Part shown: piece by piece, positions 55,503 to 64,000 of the stretch | Layout: each line of letters starts with the position of its first letter | Position numbering within the stretch: position 1 is the first letter of the stretch | Assembly: GCF_000422445.1 (NCBI RefSeq) | Contig: NZ_KE383837.1 | Span: forward strand, 434,001 to 498,000 | Reading direction: 5' to 3' | Length of the DNA: 64,000 nt | Source of the DNA: Paenibacillus assamensis DSM 18201 | Lineage (GTDB): Bacteria > Bacillota > Bacilli > Paenibacillales > Paenibacillaceae | Made by a program: the position numbers and the translations under genes | The notes under the pieces: generated by a model | Told to the model about the DNA's origin: nothing | The model's database searches: none | Seen by the model: the letters and a program-made list of their open reading frames with translations, nothing else

Positions 55503-56684
55503 TTAAGATATTGTCGTGTTAAGCGAAGAAGTTTGGTCTAAGGAGTTAAAGCGGATAACTAGTGCTACTGCAGCAATCGATAATACCGCTCCGATAATAA
55601 ATGGCATATTAGCGTTCCAGTTAAATACAGCAGTTGCTAGTGCTGGTCCAGCGATACGCCCAAAACTATCCATCGATGAGTTAAGTCCAGATGCAATACC
55701 TTGGCTGACTGTTGTCTTCTGGGTAATCAACGATGTGACACATGGTCGAATCAATGCATTCCCGATACCAAAGATGCATAGGAAAATCGTTGCGTTAACT
55801 ATCGTAGATGAGAATAGTAAAAGTACAAAGCCTAGCGCTGAAATGACAAGTCCAGCCATAATGCCATACTTCTCTGTTCCCTTCTTAATATAGCGACGCA
55901 CAATGCCACCTTGCACGAGAGCTCCTGCCAGACCGCAGAAGAAGAACATCCAGCCAATATCCCATGCTGTCGTACCTGGTATGCGCAGCATTTGAAAATA
56001 CATCAACGTAGCTTCAAGTCCGGCCAACGTGAACGTGACAAAAAAGGAAAGCACGTATAAATATTTCATCCGTCCCGTAAAGGCAGTCCATCTGGATGGC
56101 GACGACATGGTGCTGGACATACGCTTCTCAACAGGTAAGGATTCCTTCAATACCAACGCTCCAAGAACGGCTGTTATAAACGTAAGAATTGCCGCTGCAT
56201 AAAACGGAGCTGCTGAACCACCAACTTCACTAATGATACCACCGAATGCGGGGCCGAAGGTGAAACCTAAACCAATGGACACCCCAACATAAGCCATCCC
56301 TTTTGTACGCTGTTCATCTGTTGTAATATCTGCCACATAAGCTACAATTACTGCCGTGACTGCCCCTGAGAACAAGCCCCCTAATATTCGGGACGCATAC
56401 ATAAGCCACAGCATATCCGTGCCAATCGCAAATAACAAATAACTTACACTAAATCCACTAATACCGATTAAGATGATTGGTCTGCGTCCAACGCGTTCCG
56501 ACCAAGCCCCCCAGATCGGCGACACGATAAAGGCCACAAGCGAATAAATCGAAAGCATCCATCCTAAATGCATCTCATTGGCCCCAGTATCCGTTATTGT
56601 CATTGGCAATACTGGGATAACGATACCGAAACCAATAAATACCATCATTAGCATGAGCATGACGACAGTTAGTTGTTTATTCAT
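55503..56684 (-). CDS. MFS transporter (DHA1-type drug exporter)
   Basis: 393-residue, about 12-helix major facilitator protein. Motif A GAWSERVGRRPIILIG, motif C-like segment GFTFGPAFGGIIS and the second-half SQGIASGLNSSMDSFGRIAGPALA, as in Bmr/TetA-like antiporters. The substrate is not predictable. Start ATG 56684 after GGAGGGAAAGTGT; the longer frame to 56708 is not supported. Single gene; no regulator is adjacent. Confidence 0.85.
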   Translation of the reverse strand: MNKQLTVVMLMLMMVFIGFGIVIPVLPMTITDTGANEMHLGWMLSIYSLVAFIVSPIWGAWSERVGRRPIILIGISGFSVSYLLFAIGTDMLWLMYASRILGGLFSGAVTAVIVAYVADITTDEQRTKGMAYVGVSIGLGFTFGPAFGGIISEVGGSAAPFYAAAILTFITAVLGALVLKESLPVEKRMSSTMSSPSRWTAFTGRMKYLYVLSFFVTFTLAGLEATLMYFQMLRIPGTTAWDIGWMFFFCGLAGALVQGGIVRRYIKKGTEKYGIMAGLVISALGFVLLLFSSTIVNATIFLCIFGIGNALIRPCVTSLITQKTTVSQGIASGLNSSMDSFGRIAGPALATAVFNWNANMPFIIGAVLSIAAVALVIRFNSLDQTSSLNTTIS

Positions 56685-56902
56685 ACACTTTCCCTCCGTA
56701 AATCCCATCGTACCACAATTTTCATGGCAACAAAATGAACAAACTTCGAATATACCGGAACTGCTTTCTAGCGATGTCGTCGACTGCTGTTGTAATTTGT
56801 TCTTGCATTCCGGGGGGTTTTTGTTAAACTAATCCTTGTTTCTTTTAGCCGTCCCCTATTTAAGGAGACCGGCATTTCCATATGAAAGGTTGTGAGACCG
56901 CG

Positions 56903-58381
56903 ATGGACCATCATCGAACTCCACTATTTACAGCATTGACGAATCATGCATCCCGCAACCCTGTTCAGTTCCATATACCTGGACACAAAAAAGGCGCAGG
57001 AGCAGATGAACAATTCCGTAATTTCATCGGTGAGCAAGCATTTTCTATAGATTTGATCAATATTGCTCCCCTCGATGATTTGCACCAGCCTACTGGTGTA
57101 ATTGCAGAAGCGCAGCAATTAGCAGCTGACGCCTTCGGTGCCGATTATACGCTGTTCAGCGTACAAGGCACAAGTGGAGCTATCATGACGATGATTATGT
57201 CCGTATGCGCTCCTGGAGACAAAATTATTGTTCCGCGCAATGTGCATAAATCGATCATGTCAGCGATTATTTTCGCTGGGGCTAAGCCGGTATTCGTATC
57301 TCCGGCACGAGACTCCAACCTGGGGATCGATCACGGTATTACAACGCGTTCCGTGAGACGCGCCTTGGAGAAGCATCCTGATGCCAAGGCAGTGCTTGTC
57401 ATCAATCCAACTTATTTCGGCATATGTGCCAACTTAAAAGAGATTGTTGATCTCGCACATTCCTATGATGTACCTGTACTTGTCGATGAAGCACATGGGG
57501 TACTCATTCATTTCCATGAGGATTTGCCAATGTCAGCTATGGAAGCTGGTGCCGATATGGCAGCAACAAGCGTCCATAAGCTGGGGGGCTCTATGACACA
57601 GAGCTCTATATTAAACGTAAACACGAAAAATGGCCTCGTCCATATGCATCGTGTCCAAACGATTATTAGCATGTTAACTACAACTTCAACGTCCTATATT
57701 TTGCTTGCTTCGTTAGATACGTCTCGTCGAAACCTTGCGTTGAACGGGCATCAAATCGCAGAAACAGCGATTAAGCTGGCACAAGGAGCAAGACAAGCCA
57801 TCAATGAGATACCAGGGCTGTATTGCTTCGGAGATGATATATTGGGCGGAGAAGCTACACATAGCTATGATGCAACGAAGCTGACTATCCATGTACGCCA
57901 TCTTGGCATTACAGGATATGAGGTGGAGAATTGGCTGCGCGATCGTTTTAACCTCGAAGTTGAGCTGAGTGACATGTACAACATTCTATGTCTTGTCACA
58001 CCTGGAGACTCAGAGGAAACCGTAGGCATCCTACTCCATGCACTTCAAGTTCTATCGCAAGAACATTTTGAGCGAAAAGAAGTACAAGAACTGGTCGTCA
58101 AAATTCCAGAAATCCCACAACTATCGCTCATTCCGCGCGATGCGTTCTATGGGGATACAGAAGTTGTTCCATTCGAACAATCAGCTGGACGCATTATTGC
58201 GGAATTTATATATGTCTACCCTCCAGGTATTCCTATTTTGCTGCCTGGTGAAGTGATATCGCAGGAAAATATTGATTATATTCGTGATCATGTTGAGATC
58301 GGTCTACCAGTCAAAGGGCCAGAAGATCGTTATATTCAATATGTAAAAGTCATTCGCGAAGAAGAAGCAATATTTGAATAG
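56903..58381 (+). CDS. speA: Arginine decarboxylase (Orn/Lys/Arg decarboxylase family)
   Basis: PLP enzyme making agmatine from arginine, first step of the agmatine route to putrescine. 492 residues starting like SpeA of B. subtilis (HHRTPLFTALTNHASRNPVQFHIPGHKKG). PLP lysine in SVHKLGGSMTQSS, VDEAHG for the pyridine-N aspartate, and a small C-terminal domain. An ATG at 56882 also exists; both starts have only loosely placed sites, and 56903 is chosen by homology. Ornithine or lysine as substrate cannot be excluded. Confidence 0.9.
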   Translation: MDHHRTPLFTALTNHASRNPVQFHIPGHKKGAGADEQFRNFIGEQAFSIDLINIAPLDDLHQPTGVIAEAQQLAADAFGADYTLFSVQGTSGAIMTMIMSVCAPGDKIIVPRNVHKSIMSAIIFAGAKPVFVSPARDSNLGIDHGITTRSVRRALEKHPDAKAVLVINPTYFGICANLKEIVDLAHSYDVPVLVDEAHGVLIHFHEDLPMSAMEAGADMAATSVHKLGGSMTQSSILNVNTKNGLVHMHRVQTIISMLTTTSTSYILLASLDTSRRNLALNGHQIAETAIKLAQGARQAINEIPGLYCFGDDILGGEATHSYDATKLTIHVRHLGITGYEVENWLRDRFNLEVELSDMYNILCLVTPGDSEETVGILLHALQVLSQEHFERKEVQELVVKIPEIPQLSLIPRDAFYGDTEVVPFEQSAGRIIAEFIYVYPPGIPILLPGEVISQENIDYIRDHVEIGLPVKGPEDRYIQYVKVIREEEAIFE

Positions 58382-58386
58382 TTAAA

Positions 58387-58425
58387 AAAAGATGATTCCT
58401 ATGTGAAGTAGGAATCATCTTTTTT
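58387..58425. terminator. Terminator of speA
   Basis: AAAAGATGATTCCTA, loop, TAGGAATCATCTTTTTT. A 14-bp stem with a long T-run. Confidence 0.92.
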
Positions 58426-58505
58426 ACATTATGATAGATGCTTTCATCAACATCGCAAATTTCTTTTATTGTCGGCATGTAAATAATTAACCGTCGGATA
58501 AATAA

Positions 58506-58537
58506 AACAAAGCCCCAAGTCGCCTTGGAGCTTTGTT
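58506..58537 (-). terminator. Terminator of the DUF1292 gene
   Basis: AACAAAGCCCCAAG / CTTGGAGCTTTGTT. The one mismatch is a G-U pair when read on the minus strand, so this is the minus-strand signal. Confidence 0.8.
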
Positions 58538-58546
58538 CATCAAATA

Positions 58547-58858
58547 TTACATTTGATCTTCGTCAATTAGCAACTCTTGATATGCTTGCTGAACACGATC
58601 CCACTCAGCATCATCTTCAATCGGGTTAAGAGCCATGCCCTCTTCATCTTCGTCCATACGGAAGATAGCACCGTCAGCTTCAAGGTTGTTGCGCTCAAGA
58701 AGAAGCGCGTATAGTTGATCTTCTACGTTAAATGTCTCGACAAGAACCATTTCTACTTCTTTGCCTTCGTCATCAATTAACGTTACAATAATCTCTTCAT
58801 GAGAATGATCGTGGTCATGGTCGTGACCACAGCCGCAGTCATGTTTATGTTCGCTCAT
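58547..58858 (-). CDS. DUF1292 family protein with His-rich N-terminus
   Basis: 103 residues: an N-terminal tail carrying C8 and C10 and seven histidines within residues 4-20, then a DUF1292 (YrzB-like) domain (EEIIVTLIDDEGKEVEMVLVETF...LLLERNN), then an acidic end. The tail looks able to bind metal ions such as Zn or Ni. The domain has no known activity. Start ATG 58858 after AAGGAGACCCGCATA. Followed by its own terminator. Confidence 0.88.
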   Translation of the reverse strand: MSEHKHDCGCGHDHDHDHSHEEIIVTLIDDEGKEVEMVLVETFNVEDQLYALLLERNNLEADGAIFRMDEDEEGMALNPIEDDAEWDRVQQAYQELLIDEDQM

Positions 58859-58980
58859 TATGCGGGTCTCCTTTTAGTACAAGTAGTGTAATACTACCGT
58901 ATCGTATCACGTTATAGCCAACAGGTCAACGCGGAGGAGTGCATGTACAATATTATGTAAAATTGAAATGATTGTTTGTT

Positions 58981-59547
58981 TTATTTTATAGCTTCCACTT
59001 TGATCTGAGACAAAAGTGTAAAATCTTCATTCTTCTTTCTCATATAGCAATTGATTGTATATACACCTTTAGACTTAAAATCATACTTATATTCCTCAGA
59101 GCGGAACCAGAAGTTATCTTTCCCTTTAAGATCCTTTTCCTGAATCGTTGACGTATTTCCCTTCGGATCGGTAATGGTCAACCGAATGGCATCGACCTCT
59201 GTCTTCAAACTATCAACTTGAACGAGTGCAGAGAAAGAAGTACGACCTGTCTCTACTTTGCCAAAAGGATTCTTCCCTTGGAAAAGAAGCATGTGAACAT
59301 TAGGCTTCTCCACATATAATTTCTTTGTTTTCTCGTCGAAATGTACGAATGCTTGTAACGCATCCTGCAGTTGACGCACAGAGACATAAGTCTTGCCGTC
59401 AATGATGTATCCTCCGTCAGCTAACGCCTCGCCATTTAAAGTAACACGCATGTTATCAGCTTCAGCGTGCGCAGGTACTGCAGATAAAAGTGTTCCACCG
59501 AACATCATCCCTGCTAGTACAAGTGCAGCAATTCTCCTGCATTTCAT
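58981..59547 (-). CDS. Secreted copper-amine-oxidase-N-terminal-domain-like protein
   Basis: 188 residues with a signal peptide: KCRRIAALVLAGMMFGGTLLSAVPAHA with a cleavage site AHA near residue 28. After it comes a stretch resembling the copper amine oxidase N-terminal domain family: VTLNGEALADGGYIIDGKTYVSVRQLQDAL. This domain is abundant in Paenibacillus surface proteins and is not itself catalytic. The C-terminal beta-rich part shows no known domain. Probably exported to the cell surface. ATG 59547 after GGGGGTTAAC. Confidence 0.82.
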   Translation of the reverse strand: MKCRRIAALVLAGMMFGGTLLSAVPAHAEADNMRVTLNGEALADGGYIIDGKTYVSVRQLQDALQAFVHFDEKTKKLYVEKPNVHMLLFQGKNPFGKVETGRTSFSALVQVDSLKTEVDAIRLTITDPKGNTSTIQEKDLKGKDNFWFRSEEYKYDFKSKGVYTINCYMRKKNEDFTLLSQIKVEAIK

Positions 59548-59655
59548 TTCTGTTAACCCCCAACTGCTTTGATGTAAATGTATACTCTACTTTTACAGGA
59601 GAGTTGCGCTTGAAATAATAACAGAATTGTAACTTTTCATTTTACAACGACCTGA

Positions 59656-60429
59656 TCATTTTATCAAATTCAACCGATCAAGAATGACGATTAGCCGATA
59701 TACATCTAAAGAGGCGTGCTCTGGATCATGAACAATTCCGCTGCGAACAGCCTTGTCCATACTTGACTTTGCCCAAGTTGGTATTTCCGCAAGACTATTT
59801 GCTTGTTCCAGTTGCTTGATTCGCTGCTCAGCTACTATCAATTTATTTTTTAACTCATTCACCTCATTTCTCAGCTCCTGCATTTTTTTCTCCTCCTCAT
59901 CCGTTTTCGCTAATTCTTCGTATAGTCGTGTCCAAGGAAACTTCGGCCCCGGGCAGTTCGCTTTACGAACAGGATCAACTTGAAAATGACCGATGACATA
60001 ATTGCGATTCAATCGTATTTCATGACCATATTCCCGCTTCACATAATCCCGAATATAGCGATGCAACTGTACAGAAGCCTGAAACTGCTCTTCCGTCAAA
60101 TCCCCATCCATTCCTTCATGCTCAATGGAAACCGCATATTGATTAGGATTGTAAGGCTTACTACGTACAACCGGTGACAAGGCGTTCGGTATCTTGTCCA
60201 AAGCTATACCTTGTGCCCATGCCGCTTGTTCAATCGCCACATATTGATGAATATCTCCTCGCTTTGAAATACCAAAATGAGCAGAAGAGACTTTATTGTT
60301 TGGACTTGTAAACCATGAATCCATACTGGACATCGTGCCAGCAGAAATATGATCAACAATGATTGAAGGAACTTGTCCCTTGCGAGAGCTACTATTGGTG
60401 TACTCATTTCCTTTCCACACCATTTTCAT
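59656..60429 (-). CDS. N-acetylmuramoyl-L-alanine amidase (Amidase_2) with coiled coil
   Basis: 257 residues. Zinc amidase domain from about residue 20: VDHISAGTM (His ligand), KRGDIHQYV, SIEHEG, GHFQVDPVRKANCPGPKFPW, where a Cys replaces the usual Asp of the last ligand motif as in T7 lysozyme-like enzymes. A coiled coil (EEEKKMQELRNEVNELKNKL) and a C-terminal module ending with VILDRLNLIK, common in phage-type lysins, follow. No signal peptide, so it may be a phage- or sporulation-derived enzyme. Start ATG 60429 after GGAGGG. Confidence 0.88.
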   Translation of the reverse strand: MKMVWKGNEYTNSSSRKGQVPSIIVDHISAGTMSSMDSWFTSPNNKVSSAHFGISKRGDIHQYVAIEQAAWAQGIALDKIPNALSPVVRSKPYNPNQYAVSIEHEGMDGDLTEEQFQASVQLHRYIRDYVKREYGHEIRLNRNYVIGHFQVDPVRKANCPGPKFPWTRLYEELAKTDEEEKKMQELRNEVNELKNKLIVAEQRIKQLEQANSLAEIPTWAKSSMDKAVRSGIVHDPEHASLDVYRLIVILDRLNLIK

Positions 60430-60630
60430 GCGCGTTGTCCCTCCTTCCATACCTGCTTAACTCCTGTGAATAACCCACTCCTTTTATGCTGTCGTTTCAC
60501 TTGAAGCAAGAGCTACCAACTTCTCTATGAACTATCATATTCATGCTAGAATACGTTCGCTTGTGTGCTAACCTAGCCCATGATACATTAGAAATATTGT
60601 TGAATTGGATTGAACAGAGGAGGACTATAT

Positions 60631-61368
60631 ATGACTGTTAAGCTGCAAATGCTTGGAACCGGGAGCGCCTTCGCTAAGCAATATGCCAACAATAATGGGA
60701 TCATCAGCACTTCCTCTACGAAGTTGTTCATAGATTGCGGAATTACAGCTCCTCTAGCCTTACACCAATTAGGACTAACATTCGATCAACTAGACGGGGC
60801 CATTATTACGCATCTACATGGAGATCACGTTGGCGGACTTGAAGAATATGGGTTTCAAATGATGTTCCGGTATAAACGCAAGCCTAAGCTGTACATAGCA
60901 AATACACTCGTAGAACCGTTATGGGAGCATACTTTAAAAGGCGGGATGAGTCAGCCTGGACTCGAATGCTTAGAAGACGTATTTGATGTACACCCGCTCG
61001 TACCCGAAACAAGCTATGTCATTGACGATGAATGTTCTATCCGTCTTATCCAAACCCCGCATATTCCGAATAAGTACAGTTATTCTTTAGTAGTAAATGA
61101 GATTTTTTTCTACAGTGCGGATATGCGCTTCCAACCTCAGCTGCTAGAACAACTCGTACAACAGGGGATTTCCTCCATCTGGCATGATTGTCAGCTTATT
61201 GGAGCAGGCGAGGTACATGCAACCATAACAGAATTGCTATCCCTTCCACCTGCTACTCAATCGCTTATTTCATTAATGCATTATGGAGATGAACGATCGG
61301 AGTGGGAAGGAAGAACAGGCTTGATGCCATTCGTAGAGCCTCATCACGTATATACGATCGTGACTTAA
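60631..61368 (+). CDS. Metallo-beta-lactamase-fold hydrolase
   Basis: 245-residue MBL-fold protein. Metal-binding THLHGDHVGG near residue 62 (HxHxDH), a further His in the QTPHIPN segment, an Asp in YSADMRF, and a late MHYGDE histidine. Similar to the RNase Z/YycJ-like side of the fold, but the actual substrate (RNA, cyclic nucleotide phosphodiester or other) is unknown. The start ATG 60631 follows GAGGAGGACTATAT; the TTG at 60610 precedes that site. Monocistronic. Confidence 0.88.
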   Translation: MTVKLQMLGTGSAFAKQYANNNGIISTSSTKLFIDCGITAPLALHQLGLTFDQLDGAIITHLHGDHVGGLEEYGFQMMFRYKRKPKLYIANTLVEPLWEHTLKGGMSQPGLECLEDVFDVHPLVPETSYVIDDECSIRLIQTPHIPNKYSYSLVVNEIFFYSADMRFQPQLLEQLVQQGISSIWHDCQLIGAGEVHATITELLSLPPATQSLISLMHYGDERSEWEGRTGLMPFVEPHHVYTIVT

Positions 61369-61422
61369 GCTGCAATGGACTGAACCACCGTGCGACTGAG
61401 CATCTTTTAGCACTATAAACAA

Positions 61423-61474
61423 AAAGGGGATACCTACCTTCATCATGAATTAGATGACGGTGGATATCCCCTTT
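61423..61474. terminator. Composite bidirectional terminator
   Basis: AAAGGGGATA / TATCCCCTTT outer stem with an inner CTACCTTCATC / GATGACGGTGG-like stem. Lies between the MBL gene and helD. Third example of the two-step form. Confidence 0.85.
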
Positions 61475-61485
61475 GCGTTATGACC

Positions 61486-63843
61486 TTACTTTATCCTTAT
61501 ATAACTATCGTCTGAAGCCTCTGTTACGAATGGACTGAGCATATTCGTGTAGTACAGATGCAATTCATGCATAGCTCGTGTACACGCGGTATAGAACAAT
61601 TTTCGCTCATTATCTTTGCTATATCGATCCGATGAAGCATCAAATAGGATAACTGCATCAAATTCTACACCTTTTGCCAAATAGGCTGGAATGACAACGA
61701 CACCGCCTTCAAATACCGATGTCTCTTTGTGAACGAGCCGAATAGACAACTGCGATGCTAGCAACTTGTGCGCTCGCTTGCTTTCCGCTGTTGTTTTACA
61801 AATAACAGCTATAGACTCATAGCCTTCTTGCTGCATTTGGCTTATTTGCGCCACGATACGCGTAGCCCGTTCCGCTTCATCTGATACATACGTTACAGTT
61901 GGCTTATTGCCATCTCGATTAAATGGCTCGATTTCCTGTCCACCTTCTATAAACTGACGTGTAAATTCAATAATCGGCCTTGTCGAGCGATAGCTGCGAG
62001 CTAAAACAATCATTTCTGTCTCATTTTTATTATAATGAGCCAACATTGCCTGGAGCCCATTGCTCATACCTGTATGTGTGAATATCGCCTGATTGAAATC
62101 ACCCAGCACCGTTAATTTACTCCGTGGAAACATACGACGAATGTAAAAATATTGATAGGGTGAATAATCCTGCCCTTCATCAATAAATACATGTCGTATA
62201 TTCGTATTCACCTGTACACCTTCTAGTCTGCCCTGCAAATCAAGGAAAGGTGTAGCATCCTCATATGGCATCATCTTATCCTTTAATCTCGTGACCGTAT
62301 CGCTTGCAATTCGCTCCCACTCGGCAGGTCGTTCTCCATCCGAGTACAACTGTTCCATACTGACGCCATCTTCAAACAATTGTATATAAATACGCGATAA
62401 ATCTATGAACTCTAGCTTCTTAACCATGTTACGTAAAGGCTTGAAATGTTCCTGTACAAGTTTAGCAACCAGCAAATTCCGTTCCGCATCAAAGTCATCA
62501 AACGCTTCTTCATCCTCATGCTTGCCGCGTCTACGTTTCAGCTCTTGATGCGCCCATAAATAGTCTTCTTTGTCCAATAGCTCAACGGCATCTTCCACCC
62601 AAGTTTTGTTCCTCTCCTGTTTAGCAATGTCCGTTAATCGCTTAAGGAGCCAGTCTTTCACGATTTCAATCCGATTAGGCACGGAATAGGAACTGTCTAG
62701 CGAATAGAAGTACTCCCCCATCTCCTCACCTGCAATAATAACTTTGTCGTGGAATGTCAAATCCTTAAATTTCAGTCCTTGCTGACTAAGGTAATCAACA
62801 TATCGCTTAATAACAGCCAAAAATACCGTTGAGGATTTGTAATGGATACCCTGCAAGCGAGCTTCATACTCAGGCTCATTCATTGCAGAATATTCGTACT
62901 CCAACAATGTAAATGGATCTTCGACGACATATTCGTTTTGTAGACGATGCTCTAAAAACTCCTGATACGTCACCTGCTGCATATTTTCCTCACCAAGTTC
63001 AGGCAATACAGTCGACACATAATGATTAAACATCGGATTCGGTGAAAATAGCACGATCTGCTCCGCTTGTAACGTCTCTCGGTAACGATAGAGCAAATAA
63101 GCAACGCGCTGAAGGGCCGCAGATGTCTTTCCGCTTCCTGCTGCTCCTTGTACAACAAGCAGTCGGCTATGCTCGTTACGAATAATACGGTTCTGTTCTC
63201 GCTGAATCGTAGCGACAATGCTGCGCATTTGGGAATCCGCCTGCTTACCAAGCACTTCTTTTAACAGTTCATCACCGATTGTAACACCCGTATCAAACAT
63301 ACTTTTAATTTGCTCTCCACGAATAATAAATTGACGCTTCAACGCCAATTCTCCACTAATCGTGCCATCCGGTGTCTTGTATTCGGCTTTACCGGGTGGA
63401 TAGTCATAGTACAAACTAGAAATAGGAGCCCTCCAATCATAGATTAAAAACTCCATTCCTTCGTCATCCAACAAAGATCCCGTGCCGAGATATATCTGCT
63501 CTGCCTTCAGCTCCCCCTTCTCTTGAAAGTCAATCCGACCGAAGTAAGGAGATTGCTGCAATCTGTGCAATATTTTTGCCTGCTTATGAGCACGTCTGTA
63601 GCTTCGTTCACGCTCTGACAAAAGCTCAGCTTGCTGCTTAATACTAGCTGCCGTTTCTGCCTCTTCGCTCGCATCTTCCATATTTACTGTAACGTCGTCC
63701 CAGAACGTTTGGCGGATGCTAACAACATCCCCTTTAACGAACTTGAGCTCATCCTGTAAACTATCTAGACGGTCGTCTATACATTCAAGCACGCGCACAA
63801 CTCGCAATTGTTCCGCCTCAAATTGGTCATGATTGGTAGTCAT
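61486..63843 (-). CDS. helD: RNA polymerase recycling motor HelD
   Basis: UvrD-like superfamily 1 ATPase that binds RNA polymerase and frees it from DNA and nascent RNA. 785 residues. N-terminal coiled-coil (about 10-100, the secondary-channel arm), WRAPISSLYYDY, Walker A GAAGSGKTSAALQRV near residue 230, DEGQDYSPYQY and GDFNQAIF (motifs II/III) and the C-terminal VIPAYLAKGVEFD and YTACTRAMHEL. Start ATG 63843 after AAGGAGTGG. No partner gene is adjacent; the upstream 150 bases are AT-rich. Confidence 0.93.
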   Translation of the reverse strand: MTTNHDQFEAEQLRVVRVLECIDDRLDSLQDELKFVKGDVVSIRQTFWDDVTVNMEDASEEAETAASIKQQAELLSERERSYRRAHKQAKILHRLQQSPYFGRIDFQEKGELKAEQIYLGTGSLLDDEGMEFLIYDWRAPISSLYYDYPPGKAEYKTPDGTISGELALKRQFIIRGEQIKSMFDTGVTIGDELLKEVLGKQADSQMRSIVATIQREQNRIIRNEHSRLLVVQGAAGSGKTSAALQRVAYLLYRYRETLQAEQIVLFSPNPMFNHYVSTVLPELGEENMQQVTYQEFLEHRLQNEYVVEDPFTLLEYEYSAMNEPEYEARLQGIHYKSSTVFLAVIKRYVDYLSQQGLKFKDLTFHDKVIIAGEEMGEYFYSLDSSYSVPNRIEIVKDWLLKRLTDIAKQERNKTWVEDAVELLDKEDYLWAHQELKRRRGKHEDEEAFDDFDAERNLLVAKLVQEHFKPLRNMVKKLEFIDLSRIYIQLFEDGVSMEQLYSDGERPAEWERIASDTVTRLKDKMMPYEDATPFLDLQGRLEGVQVNTNIRHVFIDEGQDYSPYQYFYIRRMFPRSKLTVLGDFNQAIFTHTGMSNGLQAMLAHYNKNETEMIVLARSYRSTRPIIEFTRQFIEGGQEIEPFNRDGNKPTVTYVSDEAERATRIVAQISQMQQEGYESIAVICKTTAESKRAHKLLASQLSIRLVHKETSVFEGGVVVIPAYLAKGVEFDAVILFDASSDRYSKDNERKLFYTACTRAMHELHLYYTNMLSPFVTEASDDSYIRIK

Positions 63844-63876
63844 TCCACCACTCCTTATATAAATAATTAAATTGTG

Positions 63877-63910
63877 TTGACAACAAGAGTCGAAAATGAT
63901 AAGATATAAT
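63877..63910 (+). promoter_or_regulatory. Outward promoter at the window edge
   Basis: TTGACA (63877-63882), 17-base spacer, TAAGAT, overlapping a second TATAAT at 63905-63910. It points to a gene starting beyond 64000. Confidence 0.55.
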
Positions 63911-63982
63911 TAGGATAAAAATGATTGGATTCGAAAATCAATTGATGAATAGAATTATCTTAACATATTGTACAGCTTCATT

Positions 63983-63997
63983 CAATCGAATCGATTG
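63983..63997. repeat. 15-base perfect palindrome
   Basis: CAATCGA-A-TCGATTG. Near a direct repeat GATTGGAT (near 63923 and 63993). Possible operator of the gene that starts outside the window. Confidence 0.45.
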
Positions 63998-64000
63998 GAT

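Noticed and set aside
58943-58960. Tiny plus-strand ORF with a perfect ribosome binding site (five codons plus stop)
   Set aside because: Five codons only, no downstream gene on that strand to be regulated by it; probably chance.
1-64000. CRISPR arrays, tRNA/rRNA genes, insertion sequences, prophage, biosynthetic cluster
   Set aside because: None seen on reading both strands; the amidase and MFS genes are isolated.

Overview
The window is a gene-dense chromosomal stretch from a low-to-moderate GC, endospore-former-type Firmicute, most likely Paenibacillus or a close relative. The reasons are Bacillales-only families (RemA, YlbF/YlbG, YlaN, YtxJ, YugN, YktB, a YhcV-like CBS protein, AcuA/AcuC, CcpA), AGGAGG-type ribosome binding sites with frequent GTG/TTG starts, and gene orders like those of Bacillus subtilis but partly rearranged. 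About 55 protein genes are supported. I saw no rRNA, tRNA, CRISPR array, insertion sequence or prophage block. Where a start differs from the longest open frame, it was chosen from ribosome binding site spacing, promoter position and family N-termini.

Layout. (1) 1-13.4 kb, all minus strand: dapF, yitJ-like methionine synthase/MTHFR fusion, yicC, remA, gmk, rpoZ, coaBC, priA, def and fmt (cut by the window edge), preceded by a Ca2+-type P-ATPase; rqcH diverges from the ATPase at 13.6 kb. This is the classical yloA-to-fmt translation/replication cluster. (2) 15.4-25 kb: a repeat-bearing non-coding stretch, a PHP phosphoesterase, a LysR regulator, an unrecognised protein with a possible tiny membrane ORF after it, ylbG, ylbF, and a two-gene XPB-type helicase unit (separate XPB N-terminal-domain protein plus XPB helicase), then a CBS protein and an M20 amidohydrolase. 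(3) 25.3-33.7 kb: yugN, ftsW, an Asp23 protein, ylaN, a degenerate HPr-like protein, an M29 aminopeptidase, a lipoprotein, a GAF-GGDEF diguanylate cyclase (dgcP type), and rpsD with a long structured leader. (4) 34-45 kb: a class A PBP with fibronectin III domains, then acsA diverging from acuA-acuC, mtnN, ccpA, ytxJ, a zinc-ribbon protein and a DJ-1/PfpI protein. (5) 45-58 kb: nagE-type PTS transporter plus ptsI, CoA-binding protein, a divergent aroA, rhodanese, aroK, gndA, yktB, an MFS exporter and speA. (6) 58.5-64 kb: a His-rich DUF1292 protein, a secreted copper-amine-oxidase-N-like protein, a cytoplasmic-type amidase, a metallo-beta-lactamase-fold protein and helD.

How the genes work together: the first block supplies core translation (def/fmt, rqcH ribosome rescue, rpoZ), replication restart (priA) and cofactors (coaBC, folate/methionine). 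acsA/acuA/acuC form the acetate activation switch in which AcuA acetylates and AcuC deacetylates AcsA; ccpA lies close by and a cre-like site sits in the acsA leader. nagE-ptsI drives PTS sugar uptake without a linked ptsH, while the only HPr-like gene here lacks the phosphorylatable histidine. aroA and aroK belong to the shikimate pathway.

Nothing here is a clear-cut new defence or mobile system. The items most deserving a second look are the split XPB helicase pair, the His-less HPr homologue, the divergent EPSP synthase active site, the unrecognised 145-residue gene with its tiny hydrophobic ORF, the interleaved and nested inverted repeats near 15.7 and 32.8 kb, and a terminator that encodes the C-terminus of FtsW.
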